64,000 nucleotides of DNA from Nocardioides lacusdianchii (GTDB taxonomy: Bacteria; Actinomycetota; Actinomycetes; Propionibacteriales; Nocardioidaceae), in NCBI RefSeq assembly GCF_020102855.1, contig NZ_JADHZD010000008.1:62001-126000 (forward strand). The letters are read 5' to 3'. The notes below the pieces were generated by a model. The model searched no databases. It worked only from the letters and a program-made list of their open reading frames with translations, and was not told the DNA's origin. Positions 1 through 8,368 of this stretch are shown here, one piece after another; the first letter of the stretch is position 1; each line of letters opens with the position of its first letter. Both the position numbers and the translations under genes were made by a program.

Positions 1-643
1 CGTGGGTGAAGCCCGGCGGGATCTCCTCCACGTGGTGGGAGACCAGCACGGTCGCCGGCGAGTCCGGGTCGAGCGCGACGTCGGACAGGGTGGCGACGAG
101 GTCCTCGCGGCCGCCGAGGTCGAGCCCGGCAGCCGGCTCGTCGAGCAGCAGCAGCTCGGGGTCGGTCATCAGCGCGCGGGCGATCTGCACCCGCTTGCGC
201 TCGCCCTCGCTGAGCGTGCCGAAGGTGCGGTCGAGCAGGTGGGCGGCACCGACCTCGGCGAGGAGGTCGGCGGCACGGTCGTGGTCGAGGTCGGCGTAGT
301 GCTCACGCCAGCGGCCGACCACGCCGTAGGAGGCGGACACGACGACGTCCCTGACCAGCTCGTCCCGGGGGATCCGGTCGGCGAGCGCTGCGCTGGTCAG
401 GCCGATGCGCGGGCGCAGCTCGAAGACGTCGGTGGTGCCGAGCACCTCGTCGAGGATGCCGGCGACCCCGGAGGTCGGGTGCAGCTGGGCCGCGGCGACC
501 TGGAGCAGGGTGGTCTTGCCGGCGCCGTTGGGACCGAGCACCACCCAGCGCTCGTCCTCCTCGACCTCCCAGCTCACCTCGTCGAGCAGCAGCGCGCTGC
601 CACGGCGCACCGTGACTCCCGCGAACTCGATGACGGCGACCAC
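1..643 (-). CDS. ABC transporter ATP-binding protein (partial, C-terminus beyond window)
   Basis: The first 214 residues of a soluble ABC ATPase are present and the C-terminus runs off the left edge. The Walker A motif GPNGAGKTT lies at about residues 37-45. The signature is LSEGE rather than LSGGQ. Walker B with D-loop reads LLLLDEPAAGLD, followed by the switch histidine in LVSHHVEE. The GTG start at 643 is chosen because a -10-like TAGGGT (650-655, minus strand) sits six bases upstream, suggesting a leaderless message. A stop codon lies just upstream in frame, which rules out a longer protein. No permease is visible beside it, so the substrate is unknown. The altered signature resembles stand-alone ATPases of the ModF/YlmA type, but this is only a resemblance. 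Confidence 0.85.
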   Translation of the reverse strand, partial: MVAVIEFAGVTVRRGSALLLDEVSWEVEEDERWVVLGPNGAGKTTLLQVAAAQLHPTSGVAGILDEVLGTTDVFELRPRIGLTSAALADRIPRDELVRDVVVSASYGVVGRWREHYADLDHDRAADLLAEVGAAHLLDRTFGTLSEGERKRVQIARALMTDPELLLLDEPAAGLDLGGREDLVATLSDVALDPDSPATVLVSHHVEEIPPGFTH

Positions 644-720
644 GTCGTCACCCTATCCAGCAGCAGGCGCGCTGCAGGGCCGGACACGTCGGGTGTGCGC
701 GCCCGAGTAGCCTCGCCCCG

Positions 721-1440
721 GTGTCGACCGCTTCCCCGGGCCACGTCCCGTCCCTGCCCCACTCCGCCACGCTGGCGTGGTGGCTCACGGCGTGGCTGCG
801 CGGGCACGAGCAGACCGACCACGTCCTCGACGTGCTGGCCGAGGACACCCACCTCCTCGAGGGCGGCTCGGCGCTCGACCTGCTCGCCAGGACGCGCGCA
901 GGCGGGGCGACGTACGCCGGACTGGCACTGCCCGTCGACGGTGACCCGCTCGGCCTGGGCGGGCCGCGGGACTTCAACGCCGCTGCGCTGGAGGCCGGGC
1001 AGGCAGTCGTCGCCGGGGGCCTCGGTCTCGTGCCCGTGGAGCAGGGCGAGACGGTGCAGTGGCAGGTCTTCGAGGCCGGTCCGCGCCAGCTGCCGGACGT
1101 GGGCGAGGCCGACCGCGGGCTGCGGGAGACGCTGGTCTCGACCGCCGGCGACCTCGCCGACCTCGACGTGGCGAAGTGGCGGCCCGAGGCTGCCGACGCA
1201 CTGATGAACCTCCACCACCGCCCTGCGCTCGAGGCGCCGCTCGGCACCCCGCCACGGTGCGCGGATCTCGCCGCGCGCGGGCTGCAGGCGTGGGCGATCG
1301 TGGACCTCGCGCTCGACGACGACGGTGGCGCGCTGTCGTCCTACGAGGTGCAGCGCCGTGCCGGGCTGCTGCAGCCGTTGGGCCGGGCCGCGCGCCGTGC
1401 CGTCGTGGCTGCCTGCTCGCCCGAGGTGTGGCCGCACTAG
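721..1440 (+). CDS. conserved hypothetical protein, actinobacterial
   Basis: A 239-residue soluble protein with no signal peptide, membrane segment or domain that I recognise. It is rich in Ala, Leu, Asp and Gly, with a tryptophan-rich N-terminus (AWWLTAWLRGHEQ) and a C-terminus rich in Arg/Ala. It opens divergently from the ABC ATPase, with only about 77 bases between the two starts. The GTG start is supported by a TAGCCT -10 box seven bases upstream, consistent with a leaderless mRNA. Third-position GC is high, as in neighbouring real genes. The function is unknown. Confidence 0.75.
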   Translation: MSTASPGHVPSLPHSATLAWWLTAWLRGHEQTDHVLDVLAEDTHLLEGGSALDLLARTRAGGATYAGLALPVDGDPLGLGGPRDFNAAALEAGQAVVAGGLGLVPVEQGETVQWQVFEAGPRQLPDVGEADRGLRETLVSTAGDLADLDVAKWRPEAADALMNLHHRPALEAPLGTPPRCADLAARGLQAWAIVDLALDDDGGALSSYEVQRRAGLLQPLGRAARRAVVAACSPEVWPH

Positions 1441-1528
1441 CGACCACGCCCCGGCGCGCGTGACACGTCGGACCGATCGGCGGACTCCCCCGCGGTCCGG
1501 GCAGGTGCGCGACTAGCCTTCCCCCACC

Positions 1529-2752
1529 ATGGAAGACGAGCCGAAGACCCTCCTGGTCACCCTCACGGGCAAGGACCGGCCCGGCGTCACCTCCGCGATG
1601 TTCGCCGCGCTGGCCGCGGCCGGTGTCGAGGTCGTCGACATCGAGCAGATCGTGCTGCGTCGCCGGCTGGTGCTCGGCATCCTCGTGACCGCCCCGCGGG
1701 ACTGGAAGAAGCTCCGCGACGTCATCGTGCGCACCGCCGAGGAGCTCGACATGAGCGTCGAGGTCGAGCGGGGTGCCGGCGACAACCGCAGCCGCGCCGG
1801 CGACCGCTCGCACATCACCCTGATCGGCAACCCGCTGCGCGCCTCCGCGATGTCGGCCATCGCCGGCCGGATCGCCGACTCCGGTGCCAACATCGACAAG
1901 ATCGAGCGGATGGCGCGCTATCCCGTCACCGCGATCGAGCTGCACGTCTCCGGCGCGCCCGCCGACCGGCTCCGCCCGCTGCTCGCCGCCGAGGCGGTCA
2001 AGCAGGGCATCGACCTCGCGGTGCAGCGCGACTCCCTGCACCGCCGCGGCATCCGGCTGATCGTGATGGACGTCGACTCCACCCTCATCCAGGGTGAGGT
2101 GATCGAGATGATCGCCGCGCACGCCGGCCAGGAGGCGGAGGTCGCCCGGGTCACCGAGGCGGCGATGCGTGGGGAGCTCGACTTCGAGCAGTCCCTGCGC
2201 GAGCGCGTCGCGCTGCTCGCGGGGGTGCCGGCCACCGCGCTCGACGAGGTCTACTCCTCCATCGTGCTCGCCCCCGGTGCCCGCACGATGGTGCGCACCC
2301 TGCGCCGGCTGGGCTACCGCTTCGCGATCGTCTCCGGCGGCTTCACCCAGATCACCGACCGGCTCGCCGAGGACCTCGGCATCCACTTCGCCCGGGCCAA
2401 CGAGCTCGAGATCGTGGACGGCGTCCTGACCGGCCGGATCCTGGGCGACGTGGTCGACCGCGCCGGGAAGGCGATCGCGCTGCGCGAGTTCGCCGCCGAG
2501 GTCGGCGTACCGCTCGACGCGGTGATCGCCATCGGCGACGGCGCCAACGACCTCGACATGATCAACGCCGCCGGGCTCGGCATCGCCTACAACGCCAAGC
2601 CGATGGTGCGCGACGCCGCCGACACGGCCGTCAACGTGCCCTACCTCGACGCGATCCTCTACCTGCTCGGCATCTCGCGCGAGCAGATCGAGGAGGCCGA
2701 CGCGGCCGTCGGCATCGTCACCCCGGCGCCCCCGCTGGAGGAGCTCAGCTGA
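1529..2752 (+). CDS. serB: phosphoserine phosphatase SerB (ACT-HAD)
   Basis: Catalyses the last step of serine synthesis, hydrolysing O-phospho-L-serine in the cytoplasm. The 407 residues contain two N-terminal ACT-like regions. The first (about 7-80) begins LLVTLTGKDRPGV and the second (about 95-165) begins HITLIGNPLRAS. A HAD phosphatase domain follows, with the nucleophile motif DVDST at 181-185. Its later motifs are visible as SGGFTQITD and the metal-binding GDGANDLDM. Length and architecture match the ACT-containing actinobacterial SerB rather than the short E. coli enzyme. The ATG is preceded by TAGCCT nine bases upstream, so the mRNA leader is at most a few bases. It converges with the methyltransferase gene, whose 3' end overlaps its last eight bases. 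Confidence 0.93.
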   Translation: MEDEPKTLLVTLTGKDRPGVTSAMFAALAAAGVEVVDIEQIVLRRRLVLGILVTAPRDWKKLRDVIVRTAEELDMSVEVERGAGDNRSRAGDRSHITLIGNPLRASAMSAIAGRIADSGANIDKIERMARYPVTAIELHVSGAPADRLRPLLAAEAVKQGIDLAVQRDSLHRRGIRLIVMDVDSTLIQGEVIEMIAAHAGQEAEVARVTEAAMRGELDFEQSLRERVALLAGVPATALDEVYSSIVLAPGARTMVRTLRRLGYRFAIVSGGFTQITDRLAEDLGIHFARANELEIVDGVLTGRILGDVVDRAGKAIALREFAAEVGVPLDAVIAIGDGANDLDMINAAGLGIAYNAKPMVRDAADTAVNVPYLDAILYLLGISREQIEEADAAVGIVTPAPPLEELS

Positions 2753-3527
2753 GCGGTCGCTCCCCGACCGCCACGCAGCCGCCGACCTGGTCGTCGGTGA
2801 CGACCTCCGCCACCAGCCCGGCACACGCCATCGCGTGACTCGTCAGGTCGGCCTGCGCGAGGCTGGTCTCGACGAGCAGGACCCCGCCCGGTGCCAGCCA
2901 GTCAGCGGCACCGGCTGCGAGCCGGCGGTGCAGGTCGGCACCGTCGGGTCCGCCGTCGAGCGCGACGACGGGCTCGTGGTCGCGCGCCTCGGGCGGCATC
3001 GTGGCGATCCGGTCGGACGGGACGTACGGCGCGTTGGCCGCGACCACGTCGATGCGACCGAGGAGGCGGTCCGGCAGCGCGTCGTAGAGGTCGCCGAGGT
3101 GCAGGTCCGCGGTGGGCGCGTTGGCACGCGCGCACGCCAGCGCGTCGGTGCTCACGTCGGCGGCGTGCACCTCCGCCCCGCGCCAGCCGAAGCAGGACGC
3201 GACCGGCGCGACCCCGCAGCACATCTCGACCACCACCGGGGAGAGCTCATCGGGTCGCCCCCGGTCCGCGACCTGCGTGAGCGTCAGGCGCGCCAGCAGC
3301 TGCGTACGCCGTCGCGGGACGAAGACGCCGGGCGCGACCACCAGCCGCCGACCCAGGAACTCGACCCACCCGAGCACGGTCTCGAGCGGCTCGCCCGCGA
3401 CGCGCCGGGCGACCAGCGCCTCGAGCTCGTCGGGCGTCGCGGCCGACCGCTCGAGCGCCGCCGCCTCGTCCTCGGCCCAGACGCACCCGGCGGCGCGCAG
3501 GCGCGCCACCACGAGCGGGTCGGTCAT
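2745..3527 (-). CDS. PrmC/HemK-like protein (glutamine-N5) methyltransferase, variant
   Basis: A 260-residue class I SAM-dependent methyltransferase of the PrmC/HemK type. The SAM-binding loop reads VVEMCCGVAPVA, and the acidic strand end is VHAADVS. The substrate-binding motif is NAPY (in AANAPYVP) where true PrmC has NPPY. The N-terminal helical part ends with ETVLGWVEFLGRRL, as in PrmC. I recall a family of PrmC-related methyltransferases of unknown substrate (TIGR03704-like) in actinobacteria, and the NAPY variant fits it. The ATG at 3527 overlaps the TGA of sixA by four bases (ATGA), so translation is probably coupled. It is probably not the release-factor methyltransferase itself, which usually sits beside prfA. 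Confidence 0.8.
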   Translation of the reverse strand: MTDPLVVARLRAAGCVWAEDEAAALERSAATPDELEALVARRVAGEPLETVLGWVEFLGRRLVVAPGVFVPRRRTQLLARLTLTQVADRGRPDELSPVVVEMCCGVAPVASCFGWRGAEVHAADVSTDALACARANAPTADLHLGDLYDALPDRLLGRIDVVAANAPYVPSDRIATMPPEARDHEPVVALDGGPDGADLHRRLAAGAADWLAPGGVLLVETSLAQADLTSHAMACAGLVAEVVTDDQVGGCVAVGERPLS

Positions 3528-4030
3528 CCGTGACCGGGGTGGAAGGCCTCGATGCGGCCGGAGCCCGGGCCGAGGTCGGCCCACGCGGCCTCGACGGTGA
3601 AGACCGCGAGGGCGGACGTGGGGAAGCCGCGGGTGACCAGGCCCGTGGTCGCCTCGACGTCACCCTCGCCGTCGTCGATCAGCTCGGCGATGGAGGCCAT
3701 CGTCGGGTTGTGCCCGACGACGACGAGCGTCCCCACACCTGCGTCGGTCTCGCGGATGAGGTCGAAGGCGGAGTCGGAGCCGGCGGCGTAGAGCGCGGCG
3801 GAGAAGTCGGCCTCGAGGTCCCACCCTGCCGCGCCGGTGACGTGCTCCCAGGTCTCGCGGGTCCGCAGTGCGTCCGAGACGAGCGCGGCGTCGGGCGCGA
3901 TCCCCCGCTCTCGCAGCCACCGACCGACCTGTTCTGCGTCGTCGCGTCCGCGGGCCGCGAGCCCGCGCTCGTGGTCCGACGGTGCCGTCGCGACCGCCTT
4001 TGCATGCCGCATCACCACCAGCCGTCGCAT
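3524..4030 (-). CDS. sixA: SixA-type phosphohistidine phosphatase
   Basis: A 168-residue member of the histidine phosphatase (RHG) superfamily, SixA branch. The catalytic RHAK motif lies near the N-terminus (LVVMRHAK), with the second histidine in VVVGHNPTM. SixA proteins dephosphorylate phosphohistidine in phosphorelay or PTS proteins; the substrate here is unknown. An upstream in-frame extension exists, but the ATG at 4030 puts the RHG motif at residue 7, as in the family. It also has a GGGGAGA ribosome-binding site six to seven bases upstream. The gene is divergent from cphB, and its stop overlaps the start of the methyltransferase gene. Confidence 0.85.
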   Translation of the reverse strand: MRRLVVMRHAKAVATAPSDHERGLAARGRDDAEQVGRWLRERGIAPDAALVSDALRTRETWEHVTGAAGWDLEADFSAALYAAGSDSAFDLIRETDAGVGTLVVVGHNPTMASIAELIDDGEGDVEATTGLVTRGFPTSALAVFTVEAAWADLGPGSGRIEAFHPGHG

Positions 4031-4087
4031 CTCGTCTCCCCTCGGCTGCTGCATCCGTCCACCCTTCCAGCCGCTAGCCTGCCTGTC

Positions 4088-5071
4088 ATGCCCAACGGAC
4101 CACTCATGATCATCGGTGGTGCCGAGGACAAGGTGCGCAAGCCGACCATCCTCAAGCACTTCGTCGCACTCAGCGGGGGTCCGGATGCGCGCATCGCCGT
4201 GATCCCGACCGCGTCGTCGCTCGGGCAGGAGGTGGTCGACGTCTACGACGCGCTCTTCATGAAGTTCGGCGCCGCGCGCGTCGACGCCGTACGCCCCGAG
4301 TCACGCGAGCAGGCGCACGACCCCGCGCTGGTCAAGGCCATCGACGACTCGACCGGCGTCTTCATGACCGGCGGCAACCAGCTGAAGCTGTCGTCGATCG
4401 TGTGCGGAACGCCGGTGGGCGACGCGATCCTGCGCGCCCACGAGCGCGGCGCCGTGGTCGCCGGCACCTCGGCCGGCGCCAGCATCCAGTCCTCGCACAT
4501 GGTCGCCTTCGGGGTCGGCGGCGCCACGCCCAAGCAGCGGATGACGCAGGTCGCCGCGGGACTGGGGCTGGTGGACGCCGCCGTCATCGACCAGCACTTC
4601 GACCAGCGCAACCGCTACGGCCGGTTGCTGATGATCGTCGCGCAGAGCCCGCAGCTGCTGGGGATCGGCGTCGACGAGGACACCTGCGGGCTGGTCGAGG
4701 ACGTCGACGGCGACCTCGTCATGCGGGTGATGGGCAAGGGTGCGGTCACCGTCTTCGACGGCGCCCGGATGGTGTCCAACGCCTACGAGGCGACCCGGTC
4801 CTCGCCGCTGCTCGCCAGCGGCGTGGTGTTCCACTCGCTGCCCGAGGGGGCGGTGTTCAACCTGACCACCCGCGAGCTGCTGCCGCAGGAGCAGGCCGTC
4901 GACCCCGAGGACGCCGACGAGCTCGCCGAGGCCGGGCGCGACCTGCGCCAGCTGGTGCGCGACATCGCCGCGGCCGACGCCACACCCGCCGCGATCAGGC
5001 GCCGCCTCAAGCTGAGGCGTACGCCCCGAGCCTCCGACACCACGCCCCCCACCCCCGAGGGAGACCACTGA
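4088..5071 (+). CDS. cphB: cyanophycinase CphB
   Basis: Cyanophycinase, a serine exopeptidase that cuts the Asp-Arg polymer cyanophycin into beta-Asp-Arg dipeptides. The 327 residues show the peptidase S51 features: an early GGAEDK, MTGGNQLKL at about residue 95, and the nucleophile elbow GTSAGAS with Ser at about 128. QHFDQRNRYGRL follows. The ATG at 4088 is chosen because TAGCCT (4075-4080) lies exactly seven bases upstream, giving a leaderless start. An internal ATG six codons later is an alternative. Its TGA overlaps the cphA ATG by one base (TGATG), so the two are one operon. Confidence 0.93.
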   Translation: MPNGPLMIIGGAEDKVRKPTILKHFVALSGGPDARIAVIPTASSLGQEVVDVYDALFMKFGAARVDAVRPESREQAHDPALVKAIDDSTGVFMTGGNQLKLSSIVCGTPVGDAILRAHERGAVVAGTSAGASIQSSHMVAFGVGGATPKQRMTQVAAGLGLVDAAVIDQHFDQRNRYGRLLMIVAQSPQLLGIGVDEDTCGLVEDVDGDLVMRVMGKGAVTVFDGARMVSNAYEATRSSPLLASGVVFHSLPEGAVFNLTTRELLPQEQAVDPEDADELAEAGRDLRQLVRDIAAADATPAAIRRRLKLRRTPRASDTTPPTPEGDH

Positions 5072-7848
5072 TGAGCGAGCGCCCCACTCCCGACCTGGAG
5101 ATCGTCGAGACCCGCGTCTACCGCGGCGCCAACGTCTGGTCCTACGACAAGTCGATCCACCTCGTGGTGGACCTCGGCTCGCTCGAGCAGTTCCCCACCA
5201 ACACGATCCCCGGCTTCTCCGACGACCTCGTCGCGATGCTGCCCGGGCTGCGCGAGCACTCCTGTTCCCGGGGGCGTCGCGGCGGGTTCCTCGAGCGGCT
5301 CAAGGAAGGGACCTGGCTCGGCCACGTCGCCGAGCACGTCGCCCTGGCGCTCCAGCAGCTGGTGGGCCACGACATCCGGCGCGGCAAGACCCGCCAGGTC
5401 AAGGGTCAGCCGGGGCACTACAACATCATCTACGGCTACATCGACGAGAACGTCGGGCTCACCGCCGGTCGCCTCGCCGTGCGCCTGGTCAACCACCTCG
5501 TCGAGGGCGACCCCGACTTCGACTGGGAGACCGAGCGCGACGACTTCATCCGGCGTGCCGAGCGCACCGCCTTCGGCCCGTCCACGCAGGCCATCGTCGA
5601 CGAGGCGGTCTCCCGCGACATCCCGTGGATCCGGCTCAACCAGTACTCCCTCGTCCAGCTCGGCCAGGGCGTGCACGCCAAGCGCATCCGCGCCACGATG
5701 ACCTCGGAGACCTCCTCGATCGCGGTCGACATCGCCTCCGACAAGGACCTCACGACCAAGCTGCTCGGCGCGGCCGGTCTCCCGGTCCCCAAGCAGGAGT
5801 CGGTGCGCTCGGTGGACGCCGCGGTGGCCGCCGCGCGCCGCATCGGCTTCCCCGTCGTGCTCAAGCCGCTCGACGGCAACCACGGCCGCGGTGTGTGCCT
5901 CGACCTGCAGGACGACGACGACGTACGCGCCGCCTTCCCGATCGCGGAGGGCCAGTCACGTCGCGGCACCGTCATCGTCGAGTCGTTCGTCACCGGCAAG
6001 GACTACCGCTGCCTGATCATCGACGGCCGGATGGTCGCGATCGCCGAGCGCGTGCCCGCCTCGGTGACCGGCGACGGCACCTCGACGGTCGAGCAGCTGG
6101 TCGACCTCACCAACGCCGACCCGCGCCGCGGCGTGGGGCACGAGAAGGTGCTGACCCGGATCAAGGTCGACGACGCTGCGATCGAGGTGCTGGCCGACCA
6201 GGGCCACAGGCTCGACTCGGTGCCCGCCGAGGGTGAGATGGTCAAGCTCGCGCTGACCGGCAACATGTCGACCGGCGGCATCTCGATCGACCGCACCTTC
6301 GAGGCCCACCCGGAGAACGTCGAGATCGCCGAGGAGGCGGCCCGCATGGTCGGGCTGGACATCGCGGGCATCGACTTCATCTGCCCCGACATCACCGAGC
6401 CGGTGCGCGAGACCGGCGGCGCGATCTGCGAGGTCAACGCCGCTCCCGGCTTCCGGATGCACACCCACCCGACCATCGGCGAGCCGCAGTTCATCGCCAA
6501 GCCGGTGGTCGACATGCTCTTCCCGCCCGGCGCGACGTCGCGGATCCCGATCGTGGCGGTGACCGGCACCAACGGCAAGACCACGACGAGCCGGATGATC
6601 GCCCACATCTTCAAGGGCCTCGGTCGCAAGGTCGGCATGACCTCGACCGACGGCGTCGTCATCGACGAGCGCCTGGTGATCCGTGCGGACGCCTCCGGAC
6701 CGCGCTCGGCGCGGATGGTGCTGCAGAACCCCCGCGTGGACTTCGCCGTCTTCGAGGTGGCCCGCGGCGGCATCCTGCGCGAGGGCCTGGGCTACGAGCG
6801 CAACGACGTGGCCGTGGTCCTCAACGTCCAGCCCGACCACCTCGGCCTGCGCGGCATCGACACCGTCGAGCAGCTCGCCGACGTCAAGGCCGTCATCGTC
6901 GAGGCGGTGCCGCGCGACGGCCACGCCGTCCTCAACGCCGACGACCCGCTGGTGCGCGAGATGCGGCGCAAGTGCTCGGGGCAGGTCGTGTGGTTCTCCA
7001 TGGAGGAGCCCGGCACCGAGGTGCGCGACATGATCGACGCCCACTGCCGCCGCGGCGGCAAGGCGATCGTGCTCAACCCGACCGAACGTGGCGAGATGAT
7101 GGTCGTCCAGCACGGTCGGCGCGAGATGCAGCTGGCCTGGACCCACCTCCTCCCGGCCACCTTCAACGGCCGCGCGCGGATGAACGTCCAGAACGCGCTC
7201 GCCGCGGCTGCGGCTGCGTTCGCCGCCGGGGCGCCCCTGCACGACATCCGTCAGGGCCTGCGGACCTTCTCGACCAACTACTACCTCTCCCCCGGACGCC
7301 TCAACGAGGTGGACGTCAACGGCGTCAACGTCATCGTCGACTACTGCCACAACGCCCCCGGCATGAAGATGCTCGGCGACTTCGTGGACCGCGTCGGCGA
7401 CTCGCTCGAGTCCTCGCACGACCTGGCCCGGCCGTCGCGGATCGGCATCATCGCCACCGCCGGCGACCGGCGCGACCAGGACATGCGCGAGCTCGGCCAC
7501 ATCGCCGCCCAGCACTTCGACGTCTGCATCGTCCGCGAGGACGTGGCCCTGCGCGGGCGCGAGCGCGGTGCCACCGCGGAGCTGGTGCTCGAGGGCGTAC
7601 GCGCCGCGATGGACGAGGGCGCCCGCTGCAAGCAGGCCGAGCTCGTGGTCGAGGAGATCGAGGCCGTACGCCATGCCATGACGCGCGCCAACCGCGGTGA
7701 TCTGGTCGTGGTGTGCGTGGACAAGCACGCCGAGGTGATGTCGGAGCTGGAGAACTGGTCCGACACCGCCCAGGCCGGCTCGGCGGCGAACCCCGACGCG
7801 CCCTCGGCCGACCCCGACTACACCCCACCCGCCGTGGACGCTGAGTGA
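5071..7848 (+). CDS. cphA: cyanophycin synthetase CphA
   Basis: ATP-dependent polymerase that builds cyanophycin (multi-L-arginyl-poly-L-aspartate). The 925 residues have the three CphA parts. The N-terminal domain (about 1-165) contains YRGANVWS and an HVAEH motif at 85-89. The ATP-grasp domain (about 215-475) contains FPVVLKPLDGNHGRG and EVNAAPGFRMH. The C-terminal Mur-ligase domain has the P-loop GTNGKT at 499-504, HLGLRGIDTVEQ and VDYCHNAPG. The HVAEH (HxxEH) motif resembles the metallopeptidase-like site reported in the N domain of some CphA1 enzymes that make primers; that reading is from memory. It is translationally coupled on both sides: TGATG with cphB and GTGA with the cupin gene. 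Confidence 0.95.
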   Translation: MSERPTPDLEIVETRVYRGANVWSYDKSIHLVVDLGSLEQFPTNTIPGFSDDLVAMLPGLREHSCSRGRRGGFLERLKEGTWLGHVAEHVALALQQLVGHDIRRGKTRQVKGQPGHYNIIYGYIDENVGLTAGRLAVRLVNHLVEGDPDFDWETERDDFIRRAERTAFGPSTQAIVDEAVSRDIPWIRLNQYSLVQLGQGVHAKRIRATMTSETSSIAVDIASDKDLTTKLLGAAGLPVPKQESVRSVDAAVAAARRIGFPVVLKPLDGNHGRGVCLDLQDDDDVRAAFPIAEGQSRRGTVIVESFVTGKDYRCLIIDGRMVAIAERVPASVTGDGTSTVEQLVDLTNADPRRGVGHEKVLTRIKVDDAAIEVLADQGHRLDSVPAEGEMVKLALTGNMSTGGISIDRTFEAHPENVEIAEEAARMVGLDIAGIDFICPDITEPVRETGGAICEVNAAPGFRMHTHPTIGEPQFIAKPVVDMLFPPGATSRIPIVAVTGTNGKTTTSRMIAHIFKGLGRKVGMTSTDGVVIDERLVIRADASGPRSARMVLQNPRVDFAVFEVARGGILREGLGYERNDVAVVLNVQPDHLGLRGIDTVEQLADVKAVIVEAVPRDGHAVLNADDPLVREMRRKCSGQVVWFSMEEPGTEVRDMIDAHCRRGGKAIVLNPTERGEMMVVQHGRREMQLAWTHLLPATFNGRARMNVQNALAAAAAAFAAGAPLHDIRQGLRTFSTNYYLSPGRLNEVDVNGVNVIVDYCHNAPGMKMLGDFVDRVGDSLESSHDLARPSRIGIIATAGDRRDQDMRELGHIAAQHFDVCIVREDVALRGRERGATAELVLEGVRAAMDEGARCKQAELVVEEIEAVRHAMTRANRGDLVVVCVDKHAEVMSELENWSDTAQAGSAANPDAPSADPDYTPPAVDAE

Positions 7849-8210
7849 GGATCCTCGACCTCGCGGAGCTGCCCCACCGCCCGATCGAGGCGCACGGCAG
7901 CCGCAGCTTCTCGGTGGGCGCCTTCGGCATCTGCGCCGACGCCCACCTGGTCGCCGTGTCGCTGGCGCCCGGCGGGACCATCGGGCGTCACCCTGCGGTC
8001 GGCCGCCAGCTGCTGGTCGTGCTGTCGGGCGAGGCCGAGGTCGCCGGCGCGGAGGGCGACGTACGCCACCTCGGCGCCGGCCAGGCCGCGGTGTGGGAGC
8101 CGGGCGAGGGGCACGAGACGCGGTCACCGCGCGGGATGACGGCGATGATCGTCGAGGGCGACCTCGACATCGGCGCCCCCGGCGAGCAGGTGGACCCCGG
8201 CGACGTCTGA
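7845..8210 (+). CDS. cupin domain protein in the cyanophycin operon
   Basis: A 121-residue single-domain cupin. The beta-barrel pattern is visible: GGTIGRHPAVGRQLLVVLSGEAEV forms the first motif and EPGEGHETRSP the second. The usual metal ligands of motif 1 (GxHxH-E-G) are only partly kept, with one His in GRHP and no clear second His. Metal binding is therefore uncertain, although His remains in GHET. The GTG start overlaps the cphA TGA by four bases, so it is almost certainly translated from the cphBA message. A role as sensor or regulator of arginine/polymer metabolism is possible but unsupported. Confidence 0.8.
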   Translation: MRILDLAELPHRPIEAHGSRSFSVGAFGICADAHLVAVSLAPGGTIGRHPAVGRQLLVVLSGEAEVAGAEGDVRHLGAGQAAVWEPGEGHETRSPRGMTAMIVEGDLDIGAPGEQVDPGDV

Positions 8211-8224
8211 GGCCGTCCCGCTGG

Positions 8225-8274
8225 GCGGTTCGTGAGGGGCATTCCAAGGGCACGCAAACCCCCTCACGCACCGC
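8225..8274. repeat. palindromic intergenic element, copy 1
   Basis: A 50-base imperfect palindrome. The left arm 8225-8239 and right arm 8260-8274 match at 14 of 15 positions (core CGTGAGGGG / CCCCTCACG), with a 20-base centre. It lies between the convergent cupin and CphA-like genes, next to a related copy at 8306-8357. It may act as a bidirectional terminator; the presence of two related copies also suggests a dispersed REP-type element. Confidence 0.7.
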
Positions 8275-8305
8275 TCAACGGGAGTCGCGCGGCGACGCGC
8301 CGGCC

Positions 8306-8357
8306 AGCGGCGCGTGAGGAGCGTTCCGCAATCTGGAATCCCCCTTCACGCACCGCT
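8306..8357. repeat. palindromic intergenic element, copy 2
   Basis: A second imperfect palindrome of 52 bases. The left arm starts AGCGGCGCGTGA at 8306 and the right arm ends TCACGCACCGCT at 8357. Internal matching continues through GTTCC and GGAAT around a CGCAATCT-like centre. The outer arms share the GCG(T)GAGG...CCTCACGC core with copy 1. It lies 12 bases before the stop of the CphA-like gene, so it could terminate either convergent transcript. Confidence 0.65.
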
Positions 8358-8368
8358 CCGGAGTCGGG

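Noticed and set aside
5956..8271. A 771-residue open frame on the minus strand across cphA
   Set aside because: It lies opposite a gene with complete CphA motifs. Its composition (Val, His, Asp, Gly, Arg runs) is typical of antisense frames in GC-rich DNA, and no domain is visible.
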